Assembly: GCF_013030945.1 (NCBI RefSeq)
Contig: NZ_JABBXF010000075.1
Span: 1 to 50,539, forward strand
DNA: 50,539 nucleotides
Origin: Streptomyces morookaense
Lineage (GTDB): Bacteria; Actinomycetota; Actinomycetes; Streptomycetales; Streptomycetaceae
Reading direction: 5' to 3'
Shown piece by piece: positions 34,837 through 43,468 of the stretch (its first letter is position 1; each line of letters opens with the position of its first letter). The notes below the pieces were generated by a model, which did not search any database, had not been told where the DNA came from, and saw only the letters and a list, made by a program, of their open reading frames with translations. The position numbers and the translations under genes are program-made.

Positions 34837-35865
34837 ATGGCGATACGCGCGGCAGTGGCCGGAGCGAGCGGATATGCAGGCGGCGAAGTGCTGCGCCTGC
34901 TCCTCGCGCACCCCGGCGTCCGCATCGGCGCCCTGACCGGGAACTCCAACGCCGGCCAGTCCCTCGGTGCCCTGCAGCCGCACCTGTCGCCGCTGGCGGA
35001 CCGGGTGCTCGAACCCACCACCGCCGATGTCCTCGCCGGGCACGACGTCGTCTTCCTCGCCCTGCCCCACGGGCAGTCCGCCGCCGTCGCCGCGGAACTC
35101 GGCGACGAGACGCTGGTCGTCGACTGCGGCGCGGACTTCCGGCTCGCCGACGCGGCGCAGTGGGAACGCTTCTACGGCTCCCCGCACGCCGGCACCTGGC
35201 CCTACGGCCTGCCCGAACTCCCCGGTGCGCGCGAGGCGTTGCGCGGCGCCCGCCGGATCGCCGTGCCCGGCTGCTACCCGACCGCCGTCTCGCTCGCCCT
35301 CTTCCCCGCGTACGCGGCCGGGCTCGCCGAGCCCGAGGCCGTGGTCGTCGCCGCCTCCGGCACCTCCGGTGCGGGCAAGGCGGCCAAGCCGCACCTGCTC
35401 GGCAGCGAGGTCATGGGCTCGATGAGCCCGTACGGCGTCGGCGGCGGCCACCGGCACACCCCCGAGATGATCCAGAACCTCTCCGCCGTCGCGGGGGAGC
35501 GGGTCGGCGTCTCCTTCACCCCCACCCTGGCGCCCATGCCCCGCGGCATCCTCGCCACCTGCAGTGCCAAGGCCCGCCCGGGTGTGACCGCCGAGGCCGT
35601 GCGCGCGGCGTACGAGAAGGCCTTCGAGGGCGAGCCGTTCGTCCGGCTGCTCCCGGCCGGCCAGTGGCCGGCCACCGGTGCCGTCCTCGGCTCCAACACC
35701 GCCCTGGTGCAGGCCGTCCTCGACGAGGACGCGTCCCGCATCGTCGTCGTGAGCGCGATCGACAACCTCACCAAGGGCACCGCGGGCGGCGCCGTGCAGA
35801 GCATGAACCTCGCCCTCGGCCTCCCCGAGGACCTCGGTCTGCCGGCCACGGGGGTGGCGCCATGA
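34837..35865 (+). CDS. argC: N-acetyl-gamma-glutamyl-phosphate reductase
   Basis: A 342-aa NADPH-dependent reductase, third step of arginine synthesis. N-terminal Rossmann motif AVAGASGYAGGEVLRLL; active-site Cys in VPGCYPTAVSLAL; HRHTPEMIQNL carries the conserved His. The ending KGTAGGAVQSMNLALGLPE is characteristic. ATG at 34837 has GGAGGGACGG upstream, so the earlier ATGs at 34780 and 34810 are not used (they lie inside the promoter). It overlaps a 41-codon ORF by 4 nt (ATGA). First gene of argC-argJ-argB-argD-argR. Confidence 0.97.
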   Translation: MAIRAAVAGASGYAGGEVLRLLLAHPGVRIGALTGNSNAGQSLGALQPHLSPLADRVLEPTTADVLAGHDVVFLALPHGQSAAVAAELGDETLVVDCGADFRLADAAQWERFYGSPHAGTWPYGLPELPGAREALRGARRIAVPGCYPTAVSLALFPAYAAGLAEPEAVVVAASGTSGAGKAAKPHLLGSEVMGSMSPYGVGGGHRHTPEMIQNLSAVAGERVGVSFTPTLAPMPRGILATCSAKARPGVTAEAVRAAYEKAFEGEPFVRLLPAGQWPATGAVLGSNTALVQAVLDEDASRIVVVSAIDNLTKGTAGGAVQSMNLALGLPEDLGLPATGVAP

Positions 35866-35987
35866 GCGTGCGCAAGATCGTCGCCACCGTCCTCGCGCGG
35901 CTGGCGCCCTGCGAGACCCCGGCCCGCCCCCGGCGCGCCGTCCACCGGGACCCGTCCCCCCAGGAAGCCGACAAGGAGATGCAGTGA
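35862..35987 (+). CDS. Putative 41-aa protein coupled between argC and argJ
   Basis: ATG at 35862 overlaps the argC stop (ATGA), and its TGA at 35985-35987 overlaps the argJ GTG (GTGA). The product starts MSVRKIVATVLARLAPCETP, is basic (several Arg) and ends QEADKEMQ. It begins with a short amphipathic helix and contains one Cys. GGGGGTGG lies just upstream of its start; the argJ Shine-Dalgarno AAGGAG lies within its last codons. The exact fit at both ends argues for real translation, at least as a coupling leader peptide for argJ. I recognise no family; conservation is untested. Confidence 0.55.
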   Translation: MSVRKIVATVLARLAPCETPARPRRAVHRDPSPQEADKEMQ

Positions 35988-37135
35988 GCGTCACCGCAGC
36001 ACAGGGATTCACGGCAGCGGGCATCGCCGCCGGGATCAAGGAGAGCGGAAGCCCCGACCTGGCCCTGGTGGTGAACGAGGGCCCCCGCCGGGCCGCCGCC
36101 GGTGTCTTCACCGCCAACCGTGTCAAGGCCGCGCCCGTCCTGTGGTCCCAGCAGGTCCTCAAGGGCGGCGAGGTCTCCGCCGTCGTCCTCAACTCCGGCG
36201 GTGCCAACGCCTGCACCGGCCCGGCCGGCTTCCAGGACACCCACGCCACCGCGGAGAAGACCGCCGAGGTGCTCGGCCACAGCGCCGGCGAGATCGCAAT
36301 CGCCTCCACCGGCCTGATCGGCGTCCGGCTGCCGATGGACAAGCTGCTGCCGGGTATCGAGAAGGCCGCCGTCGCACTGTCCCCGCACGGCGGCGAGAAG
36401 GCGGCCATCGCCATCAAGACCACCGACACCGTCCACAAGACCGCCGTCGCCGAGGGCGGGGGATGGGTGGTGGGCGGCATGGCCAAGGGCGCCGGCATGC
36501 TGGCCCCCGGCCTGGCCACCATGCTCGTCGTCCTGACCACCGACGCCGACGTCGACGCCGCCGGCCTGGACGAGGCGCTGCGCACCGCCACCCGCACCAC
36601 CTTCGACCGGGTCGACTCCGACGGCTGCATGTCCACCAACGACACCGTGCTGCTGCTCTCCTCGGGCGCCTCGGGCATCGCCCCGGACCCGGCGGCCTTC
36701 GCCGAGGCGGTACGGACCGTCTGCGACGACCTGGCCCGCCAGCTCATCGGGGACGCGGAAGGCGCCAGCAAGGACATCCGCATCGAGGTCGTCGGCGCGG
36801 CCACCGAGGACGACGCCGTCGAGGTGGGCCGGTCCATCGCCCGCAACAACCTCCTCAAGTGCGCCATCCACGGCGAGGACCCCAACTGGGGCCGGGTGCT
36901 CTCCGCCATCGGCACCACCTCGGCCGCCTTCGACCCGGACAGGCTGAACGTCGCCATCAACGGTGTATGGGTCTGCAAGAACGGCTCGGTCGGCGAGGAC
37001 CGCGACCTGGTGGACATGCGCTACCGGGAGGTCCGTATCACCGCCGACCTCGCCGAGGGCACGGAGTCCGCCGTGATCTGGGCCAACGACCTCACCGCCG
37101 ACTACGTCCACGAGAACAGCGCGTACTCCTCATGA
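35984..37135 (+). CDS. argJ: Glutamate N-acetyltransferase / N-acetylglutamate synthase (OAT)
   Basis: A 383-aa bifunctional enzyme that recycles the acetyl group from N-acetylornithine to glutamate. The autoproteolysis site is intact: KGAGMLAPGLATMLVV, with Thr179 becoming the nucleophile and N-terminus of the beta chain. Other family motifs: VFTANRVKAAPV, NSGGANACTG, DSDGCMSTNDTVLLL and GEDPNWGRVLSAIG. The start is GTG at 35984, overlapping the 41-aa ORF, with AAGGAG 5 nt upstream. It overlaps argB by 4 nt. A cyclic acetyl pathway is thus implied. Confidence 0.97.
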   Translation: MSVTAAQGFTAAGIAAGIKESGSPDLALVVNEGPRRAAAGVFTANRVKAAPVLWSQQVLKGGEVSAVVLNSGGANACTGPAGFQDTHATAEKTAEVLGHSAGEIAIASTGLIGVRLPMDKLLPGIEKAAVALSPHGGEKAAIAIKTTDTVHKTAVAEGGGWVVGGMAKGAGMLAPGLATMLVVLTTDADVDAAGLDEALRTATRTTFDRVDSDGCMSTNDTVLLLSSGASGIAPDPAAFAEAVRTVCDDLARQLIGDAEGASKDIRIEVVGAATEDDAVEVGRSIARNNLLKCAIHGEDPNWGRVLSAIGTTSAAFDPDRLNVAINGVWVCKNGSVGEDRDLVDMRYREVRITADLAEGTESAVIWANDLTADYVHENSAYSS

Positions 37136-38040
37136 GCACCCCGGCCCGGAAACACACCGCCCTGCCCAAGGCGCAGATCCTCGTCGAGGCGCTGCCCTGG
37201 CTGACGCGCCATCACGGCAAGACCGTCGTCATCAAGTTCGGCGGCAACGCCATGGTCGACGACGAACTCAAGGCCGCCTTCGCGAAGGACGTCGTCTTCC
37301 TGCGGCACGCCGGGCTGCGCCCGGTCGTCGTGCACGGCGGCGGCCCGCAGATCAGCGCCGCCCTCGAACGGATGGGCCTGGAGTCCGAGTTCAAGGCCGG
37401 GCTGCGGGTGACCACGCCCGAGGCCATGGACGTCGTGCGCATGGTGCTCGCCGGACAGGTCCAGCGCGAACTGGTCGGGCTGCTCAACCAGCACGGCCCG
37501 CTGGCCGTCGGCCTCACCGGCGAGGACGCCGGGACCATGACCGCCGTCAAGCACTTCGCGGAGCTGAACGGCGAACGCATCGACATCGGCCGGGTCGGCG
37601 AGATCACCCATATCGACACCGGCGCCATCGAGACGCTGCTGGACGACGGCCGGATCCCCGTCGTCTCCTCCGTCGCCCGCAGCGGCGACGACGGTCACGT
37701 CTACAACGTCAACGCCGACACGGCCGCGGCCGCCCTGGCCGCCGCGCTGGGGGCGGAGACGCTGATGGTCCTCACGGACGTGGAGGGCCTGTACGAGGAC
37801 TGGCCGCACAGCGACGAGGTCATCAGCAAGCTCACCGCGAGCGAACTGGAGGCGCTGCTGCCGCAGCTGGCCAGCGGCATGGTGCCCAAGATGCAGGGGT
37901 GCCTGTACGCGGTCCGCAACGGCGTCACCACCGCCCGGGTGATCGACGGCCGCGTCCAGCACTCGATCCTGCTGGAGATCTTCACGGACGAAGGCATCGG
38001 CACGATGGTCGTGCCGGACACGGAGGAGGGGCAGGCGTGA
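37132..38040 (+). CDS. argB: Acetylglutamate kinase
   Basis: A 302-aa amino-acid kinase phosphorylating N-acetylglutamate. ATP-site motif VVIKFGGNAM, substrate-binding VVVHGGGPQIS, GLTGEDAGTM and NVNADTAAAALAAALGAETLMVLTDVEGL are visible. The N-terminal extension (STPARKHTALPKAQILVEALPWL) forms the extra helix seen in hexameric, arginine-inhibited kinases, so feedback inhibition by arginine is expected. ATG at 37132 overlaps the argJ stop (ATGA); the end overlaps argD (GTGA). Confidence 0.97.
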   Translation: MSTPARKHTALPKAQILVEALPWLTRHHGKTVVIKFGGNAMVDDELKAAFAKDVVFLRHAGLRPVVVHGGGPQISAALERMGLESEFKAGLRVTTPEAMDVVRMVLAGQVQRELVGLLNQHGPLAVGLTGEDAGTMTAVKHFAELNGERIDIGRVGEITHIDTGAIETLLDDGRIPVVSSVARSGDDGHVYNVNADTAAAALAAALGAETLMVLTDVEGLYEDWPHSDEVISKLTASELEALLPQLASGMVPKMQGCLYAVRNGVTTARVIDGRVQHSILLEIFTDEGIGTMVVPDTEEGQA

Positions 38041-39218
38041 CCAACGACGAGCTCACCCGGCGCTGGCAGGGCGCCCTGATGGGCAACTACGGCACCCCGC
38101 GCATCCCCCTCGTGCGCGGCGAGGGCCCGGCGGTGTGGGACGCCGACGGCAAGCGCTACCTGGACTTCGTGGGCGGCATCGCCGTCAACGCCCTCGGCCA
38201 TGCGCACCCCGCGGTCGTGCAGGCGGTGTCCGCCCAGATCGCGACCCTCGGCCATGTCTCCAACCTCTTCACCGCCGAGCCCACCGTCGCCCTCGCCGAG
38301 CGGCTGCTCGCCCTCGCGGACCGTCCCGGCCGCGTCTACTTCTCCAACTCCGGTGCGGAGGCGGTCGAGGCGGCGTTCAAGATCGGGCGGAGGACGGGCC
38401 GGACGCATATGGTCGCGGCGGCCGGGGGCTTCCACGGCCGCACCATGGGCGCCCTCGCCCTGACCGGCCAGCCCGCGAAGCAGGAGCCGTTCCTGCCGCT
38501 GCCCGGGGACGTCACCCATGTCCCGTACGGGGACGCGGAGGCGCTGCGCGCGGCGGTCACGACGGAGACGGCGATGGTGATCCTGGAACCGGTCCAGGGC
38601 GAGAACGGCGTCGTCGTCCCGCCGCCCGGCTATCTGGCGGCCGCCCGCGAGATCACCCGGGCCACGGGGACCCTGCTCGTCCTGGACGAGATCCAGACAG
38701 GTATCGGCCGTACCGGATACTGGTTCGACCACCTTGCGCACGGGATCGAACCGGATGTGATCACTCTTGCCAAGGGACTGGGCGGCGGACTCCCCATCGG
38801 CGCCACCGTCGCCTTCGGCACCGCGGCCGACCTGCTGACGGCCGGTCAGCACGGCTCGACGTTCGGCGGGAACCCGGTCGCCTGCGCGGCCGCCCTGGCC
38901 GTCCTCGACACGCTGGAGGCCGACGGGATCCCGGACCGTGTCAAGCACACGGGCGCCCTGCTGCGTGACGGGATCGCTGCGCTCCGGCACCCGCTCGTCG
39001 ACCATGTCCGCGGTGCGGGCCTGCTGCTGGGTATTGTCCTGTCCGAGCCCCTCGCACCGACGGTGCAGCAGGCTGCACAGGAAGCCGGCCTCCTGGTGAA
39101 CGCGGTCGCACCCGACGTGGTGCGCCTCGCACCTCCGCTGATCATCACCGAGGATGACGTGGAGACGTTCCTCCGGGCCCTGCCCGGTGTCCTGGACGCC
39201 GCACGAGGAACGAGATGA
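38037..39218 (+). CDS. argD: Acetylornithine aminotransferase
   Basis: A 393-aa class III PLP aminotransferase. YFSNSGAEAVEAAFKIGR binds PLP phosphate; GGFHGRTMGALALTGQ, EPVQGENGVVVPP, LDEIQTGIGRTG, and the PLP lysine in ITLAKGLGGGLPIGA follow in order. It transaminates N-acetylglutamate semialdehyde with glutamate. The start is GTG at 38037, overlapping argB, with GGAGGAGGGG upstream. argR begins 20 nt after its stop. Confidence 0.96.
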   Translation: MTNDELTRRWQGALMGNYGTPRIPLVRGEGPAVWDADGKRYLDFVGGIAVNALGHAHPAVVQAVSAQIATLGHVSNLFTAEPTVALAERLLALADRPGRVYFSNSGAEAVEAAFKIGRRTGRTHMVAAAGGFHGRTMGALALTGQPAKQEPFLPLPGDVTHVPYGDAEALRAAVTTETAMVILEPVQGENGVVVPPPGYLAAAREITRATGTLLVLDEIQTGIGRTGYWFDHLAHGIEPDVITLAKGLGGGLPIGATVAFGTAADLLTAGQHGSTFGGNPVACAAALAVLDTLEADGIPDRVKHTGALLRDGIAALRHPLVDHVRGAGLLLGIVLSEPLAPTVQQAAQEAGLLVNAVAPDVVRLAPPLIITEDDVETFLRALPGVLDAARGTR

Positions 39219-39237
39219 TCCGGAGACTGACGTAAAG

Positions 39238-39786
39238 ATGCCCGAGGCGCAGGAGACCGAGCCGTTCCACGGCGGCGGCGGACCGGCCGTGCCGCAGACC
39301 CGCACCGCGCGCCACCGCCGGATCGTCGACATCCTCGGCCGGCAGCCGGTGCGCTCGCAGAGCCAGCTGGCCAAGCTGCTCGCCGACGACGGCCTCTCCG
39401 TCACCCAGGCCACGCTCTCGCGCGACCTCGACGAGCTGGGCGCGGTCAAGATCCGCAACACCGGCGGCGAACTGATCTACGCGGTCCCCTCCGAGGGCGG
39501 CGACCGCACCCCCCGCGCCCCCCTCGGCGAATCCGCCACGGAGGCCCGCATGGGCCGCCTCGCCGCCGAACTCCTCATCTCGGCCGAGGCCTCCGCGAAC
39601 CTGGTCGTCCTGCGCACCCCCCCGGGCGCGGCCCAGTTCTTCGCCTCGGCCATCGACCAGGCGGGCGTCCACGAGATCATCGGCACGATCGCGGGCGACG
39701 ACACGCTCCTGCTGATCAGCCGGGATCCGGGTGGGGGGCAGGCGCTGGCGGATCATCTGCTGAGGCTGGCGCAGAAGGAGCGGTGA
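39238..39786 (+). CDS. argR: Arginine repressor
   Basis: A 182-aa ArgR/AhrC protein. The winged-helix N-domain reads ARHRRIVDILGRQPVRSQSQLAKLLADDGLSVTQATLSRDLDELGAVK; the C-terminal oligomerisation and arginine-binding domain has VLRTPPGAAQFFASAIDQAG and GTIAGDDTLLLIS with the two arginine-contacting Asp residues (GDD). ATG at 39238 is chosen, although only CGGAGAC at some distance supports it. The first 23 residues are a non-conserved extension. It closes the operon it presumably controls via the ARG boxes before argC and argG. Confidence 0.96.
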   Translation: MPEAQETEPFHGGGGPAVPQTRTARHRRIVDILGRQPVRSQSQLAKLLADDGLSVTQATLSRDLDELGAVKIRNTGGELIYAVPSEGGDRTPRAPLGESATEARMGRLAAELLISAEASANLVVLRTPPGAAQFFASAIDQAGVHEIIGTIAGDDTLLLISRDPGGGQALADHLLRLAQKER

Positions 39787-39793
39787 GGGGGCG

Positions 39794-39816
39794 GGGGCGC
39801 CGGGGTCCGGCGCCCC
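39794..39816 (+). terminator. arg operon terminator
   Basis: GGGGCGCCGG and CCGGCGCCCC (10 bp, perfect, 3-nt loop), then TCCGTTTG, 8 nt after the argR stop. Confidence 0.75.
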
Positions 39817-39861
39817 TCCGTTTGTCTGCCGGACGCTCGCCCGCGCAGACCGCCCTGACGC

Positions 39862-40059
39862 TCAGGTGGACTGCCCTGTGGTTGCTTGCCTTCTGTCCTC
39901 CGCAGTAGCCGGCCTGAGGGCCTTCGGCGGTACGTCCCACTCACGACCACCGCGAGGTGGGCGAAGCTGGCAGACACCACCCTCCTTGGCCATCACCACA
40001 CCCAGGCGCTCGGTGCGGGTGTCGACCATGAGGGAGCCCAACCTGATTGCCTCACTCAT
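39862..40059 (-). CDS. Small protein of the XRE/DUF6879 cassette (65 aa)
   Basis: A short beta-rich protein: AIRLGSLMVDTRTERLGVVMAKEGGVCQLRPPRGGREWDVPPKALRPATAEDR. I have seen this LMVDT...LRPPRGGREW pattern often in Streptomyces next to XRE/DUF5753 regulators, without known function. ATG at 40059 has GAAGGGAG 6 nt upstream. Base composition is lower in GC than the arginine operon. Last gene of a four-gene minus-strand cassette, 139 nt after the XRE gene; that gap shows nothing but its own ribosome-binding site. Confidence 0.72.
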   Translation of the reverse strand: MSEAIRLGSLMVDTRTERLGVVMAKEGGVCQLRPPRGGREWDVPPKALRPATAEDRRQATTGQST

Positions 40060-40198
40060 GCCGGACTCCCTTCGTGGATCGCCTCGGCAGGGGCTGCGGC
40101 AGCCTTGACCTTGCTCTTTGTCCTGGTGGATGACATGCCCGGCACGGTAGGGATCGGCAGCCTCGGGACTCAATGAGCGTGTACGGACTTGCGTGCCC

Positions 40199-41047
40199 TC
40201 ACCCCAGAGCGTTGATCGCGGAGGTGATGACTCCCCGTGCCGTCGCTCCGTAGACAGCGAGCCCCTGCAGTAGCCCGAAGGTCCGGGCGTAGAGGCTCAC
40301 CTCGTGAGGTTGCGTGACGTTCAAGTACGCAGAGACCAGTTCGACATTTACCTGGGCGTCATCAAAGATCCAAAAGTCCTCAACGGGTGGGATGGCGGAC
40401 CGGTCTGCGTGATCCGGGATGACTCCAAGGCTCATGCTGGGCAATGTCGCGACGGTGATGAGGTGGGCAAGCTGACCGGCCATCACTTCAATGCCGCCGA
40501 TGCGCTTCCTCAACGCCGACTCCTCGATGAGGAAGGCGAACCGATGGCTGCCTTGGTGGAGAATCCTTGAGCGCTCCATACGAACGGTGAGGGCTTGCTC
40601 GACGTCATCAACAAGACCTCTCCTCCGGGCGGTTGCTCGAAGAAGAGCCCTTGTATAGCCCTCCGTCTGGAGGGGCCCGGGGACAAGCCAGGACGAGTAC
40701 GCCCGGAAGACTCGTGTCCGCTCGAAGAGCGGAACCACTGACTCCTGGGCACGCTTGAGGCCGGCTCGCTCGATGCGACGCCACTCCACGTACATGCCCT
40801 GGATGCCACGGGCTGTGGCAATCAGATCCTCGGTCTGATCAAGGGCCCCGCAGTGGTATGTCCAGGCCCTGATGTCCGCGTCGGACGGAGGGGTGCGTCC
40901 ATGTTCAAGTCGTGAGCACTTGGACTCATGCCAGCCGGCCCTGTGAGCCAACTCCCGCGCGGTGATCCCGGCATCCTTGCGGATCTCGCGAAAGCGTTGG
41001 CCCAGGGCCTGTTTTGCTTGCTGAACACTGGAGGAGGATGAGGTCAC
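40199..41047 (-). CDS. XRE-family regulator with DUF5753 (WhiJ/Scr1-antitoxin-like)
   Basis: A 282-aa protein. The HTH_XRE domain is at residues about 14-72 (LGQRFREIRKDAGITARELAHRAGWHESKCSRLEHGRTPPSD). The DUF5753 domain fills the rest: VVPLFERTRVFRAYSSWLVPGPLQTEGYTRALL, RMERSRILH, and LPSMSLGVIPDHADRSAIPPVEDFWIFDD. This class includes WhiJ and the Scr1 antitoxin-like regulators of Streptomyces (recall). The start is GTG at 41047, 7 nt after the DUF6879 stop, with a poor Shine-Dalgarno, so translation is probably coupled. GC is visibly lower than in flanking core genes, pointing to acquisition. Confidence 0.87.
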   Translation of the reverse strand: MTSSSSSVQQAKQALGQRFREIRKDAGITARELAHRAGWHESKCSRLEHGRTPPSDADIRAWTYHCGALDQTEDLIATARGIQGMYVEWRRIERAGLKRAQESVVPLFERTRVFRAYSSWLVPGPLQTEGYTRALLRATARRRGLVDDVEQALTVRMERSRILHQGSHRFAFLIEESALRKRIGGIEVMAGQLAHLITVATLPSMSLGVIPDHADRSAIPPVEDFWIFDDAQVNVELVSAYLNVTQPHEVSLYARTFGLLQGLAVYGATARGVITSAINALG

Positions 41048-41054
41048 GAAGGGC

Positions 41055-41570
41055 TCAGGCAGGCTCGTACTCCTCGTGCGGGATCGCCCGCTCCCACACC
41101 GTTTCGAACGCCTTGGCGCACAGGCTCACGACCTCGGGCTCGGTCCGGATCTCCTCATCGTCGGGGGCGAGTTCACCTTCCCCGTTGAAGTGATTGATGA
41201 GGACGATCTTCCCGTCGAACAGCCAGAAGTCGTTGCCCGGGAGGGCAAGATCCGTTGCCCGCCGACGAGGGAGCCAGCGCACCTGTTCGCAGGCCGCGAT
41301 GTTCAGGCCCTTGGTGATCTCGTACTCGAAGCGCACGTACTCACTCACCGGCTCGGAGACAATCCGGGCTCGACGGACGGAGACTCCCCTCTTTCGGGCA
41401 TCCCCTACCCACTCGAACCACTGCGGCCAGCGCTCACGAGGAGCAATTGCCATACCGGCCTTCCAGTCGATGAAGGCTGGGTCGGACAGCATGTACCCAT
41501 CCCGCATCTCCAGGTGGACCGCGGATTCCTCGGCCCGCCTGAGCAGCTCCTCAAAGCTCGGTCGTGCCAC
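41055..41570 (-). CDS. DUF6879 protein
   Basis: A 171-aa cytoplasmic protein with the DUF6879 pattern: FEELLRRAEESAVHLEMRDGYM, WVGDARKRGVSVRRARIVSEPVSEYVRFEYEITKGLNIAACEQVRWLPRR and GNDFWLFDGKIVLINHFNGEGE. In Streptomyces such genes sit beside XRE/DUF5753 regulators, as here. The start is GTG at 41570 with GGAGG 6 nt upstream. It overlaps the 74-aa gene by 20 nt. Function unknown; a toxin or effector controlled by the XRE protein is one possibility. Confidence 0.82.
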   Translation of the reverse strand: MARPSFEELLRRAEESAVHLEMRDGYMLSDPAFIDWKAGMAIAPRERWPQWFEWVGDARKRGVSVRRARIVSEPVSEYVRFEYEITKGLNIAACEQVRWLPRRRATDLALPGNDFWLFDGKIVLINHFNGEGELAPDDEEIRTEPEVVSLCAKAFETVWERAIPHEEYEPA

Positions 41571-41775
41571 GACTGACCTCCGGAAAGAACTGCATCATGC
41601 GCCGGGGAAACTCGATCACCGTCTCGTGCGCCGGGACGTCCATCTGCGACAGGCGCTTTTCGTCCAGGACCTTCCAGCCCTGGAGCACGTAGTTGCCCGT
41701 CTCGTCGTCGTAGTACACCGTCGGCGAGTTGTTGACCGGTGACTCCGGGTCCTTGCCCAGCTTGTGCAGCGCCAT
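41551..41775 (-). CDS. First gene of the XRE/DUF6879 cassette (74 aa)
   Basis: A small acidic protein: ALHKLGKDPESPVNNSPTVYYDDETGNYVLQGWKVLDE, then DVPAHETVIEFPRRMMQFFPEV. It is a recurrent partner of DUF6879 genes in Streptomyces by recall, with no assigned function. ATG at 41775 has GGAAGAGG 7 nt upstream; a longer frame to 41823 lacks one. Its 3' end overlaps the DUF6879 gene by 20 nt, indicating coupled synthesis. Lower GC than the flanks. Confidence 0.75.
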   Translation of the reverse strand: MALHKLGKDPESPVNNSPTVYYDDETGNYVLQGWKVLDEKRLSQMDVPAHETVIEFPRRMMQFFPEVSRGTTEL

Positions 41776-41897
41776 GATGCCCTCTTCCGCCGAGGTCGAT
41801 GGTTGCTGCGCACGATCTTGCATGTGGCTGCTTCGCCACCGCCAGCTACTTGCGTGAACTTGCGCGCCGTAAGCCGCAGGAGGGCTGGGCAGAACGA

Positions 41898-41935
41898 CAG
41901 AGGCCCTGCCTCCAGTGATGGAGACAGGGCCTCTG
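41898..41935 (-). terminator. Terminator of the tRNA-Pro transcript
   Basis: CAGAGGCCCTG and CAGGGCCTCTG (11 bp, perfect) enclose an inner CTCCA/TGGAG hairpin, 26 nt beyond the tRNA 3' end on the minus strand. Confidence 0.7.
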
Positions 41936-41961
41936 AGCTGGACTTGCGTCCTGCTCGCCTG

Positions 41962-42035
<74 letters not shown>

Positions 42036-42116
42036 GTGCCCGTTCCCTCCGGGTTGTTCCCGGTGGGGCGTGCAGAAAGAAAATATCCTGTTCCGCCCCG
42101 TGATCCAAATCCGGGG

Positions 42117-43468
42117 TCAGCGGGATGCCTGCAGGTACCAGCGCAGCACGGTCACCCGGCGCTCGCCGACGGTCGCCGCGGCGCGGTCGAGCAGGGTGTC
42201 CAGCCGGGCGCGGTCCTCGTCCGGGAGTGCCCGGTACGCGGAGGCGGCATCGGACGGGGCCCAGCGGGCGAGGGAGGCGCGGGCGGCGGCGCGCAGGGTG
42301 GGGTCCCGGTCGTCCAGCAGGTCGAGGAAGCAGCGGAGCCGGGCCATGGAGCGGTGCGCGGACAGCAGGCGGAAGGACGCCTTCCGTACGTGGTCGGGGC
42401 GGTCGGCCGCCAGCCGATCCCGCAGCCACGCCTCGGGGAGCCGGTCGGCGGAGGGCGCGAGGGTGACGGCGACCTCGCGGACCACCGCTCCCGACGGGTC
42501 GTCCAGCAACGGCATCAGCCGCTCCACCTCGTCCGCGCCCAGCGCGCGCAGCGCGGCGACGGCCCGGGCCCGTACCCCCGGCTGCGGGTGCGCGAGCAGC
42601 GGCCACAGCAGCGCGGCGTCCGCGCGCGTGCCGCACTAGCCGAGTCCGGCGACGGCGCCGGGGGAGGCGCACGCGGTGCGGTAGTACGGCACCGGGTCGA
42701 TGCCGTGCTGCCGCAGCACCCAGCGCGCGCAGGCGCGTACGAGACCGGAGCGGTCGGCGAGGAAGGCGGTGGCCCGCCCAGTGTCGCCGGTGCGGTTGAG
42801 CGCGGTCACGCCCGCCGCGCGGACGCGGGACTGGCGGGAGCCGAGGAGCGGCTCGAAGAACTGGTCGTCCTGCGGCGTGGCGGCGAGCGCCGCGTTCGCG
42901 CAGAGGTCCTGGACGACGATGTCGCTGTCGGCGGCGGCGATCTCCGCGAGACGGGCGGGGGAGAACCGCCCCTGTTCGACGGCGATCCGGTGCCCGAGGC
43001 GCCGGGCGGACCTGTCCTTGCAGGTCAACAGGGCGTCGACGGCGCCGGGTTCCCGTGCCGCCGCCACCACGAGCTCGTGGGCGAAGCCGCCGTGCTGCCG
43101 GTGCGCGGTGCGCAGGGCGACGGCGGTGACCGCGGCCAGTATTTCGGGGCGCGTGTCGGGCAGTGCGCTGCGGAGCAGCTCCCGCGCCTGCTCGCGTACC
43201 GGGGCCACCCAGTCCGCGCAACGGATGGTGACGAGGGGGAGGAGGGCGGCGGCGCCGGGGGCGGCGAGGGCGGCCTGGCGTATGTGGCCGTTGGGGTTGC
43301 AGAGGGCTATGGCCGGCGACGACTCGCCTTCGGTGTCGGGGAGGGCCCACAGCCGGCGCACGGCGGGGTCGAGGGCGACCCAGTCCTCGGCCGTGGCGAT
43401 GTCCGACGGGAGCGCGCGTCCGGACCGGGCGGCTTCGGCGGCTATGTGGGCCAGGCCGGTCCGGCTGT
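42117..43468 (-). pseudogene. HEAT-repeat protein gene, interrupted by an amber stop and lacking its 5' end
   Basis: One reading frame codes for HEAT-like repeats from 43468 to 42117, but TAG at 42638-42636 interrupts it. Upstream is ...SPGAVAGLG, downstream CGTRADAALLWPLLAHPQPGVRARAVAALRALGADEVERLM... in the same frame. A single change from GAG or CAG would restore it. The frame extends upstream from GTG 43361 as coding-looking sequence (NSRTGLAHIAAEAARSGRALPSDIATAEDWVALDPAV) to the Uma2 stop, with no start codon in that stretch. The original 5' end therefore seems to be missing. The repeats suggest a protein-protein scaffold. Confidence 0.75.

Noticed and set aside
40184..41952. Direct repeat GGACTTGCGT flanking most of the XRE cassette, considered as attL/attR
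   Set aside because: Only 10 nt long, which is expected by chance in 2 kb. It does not match the tRNA 3' end and would leave the 65-aa gene outside. No integrase gene is present.
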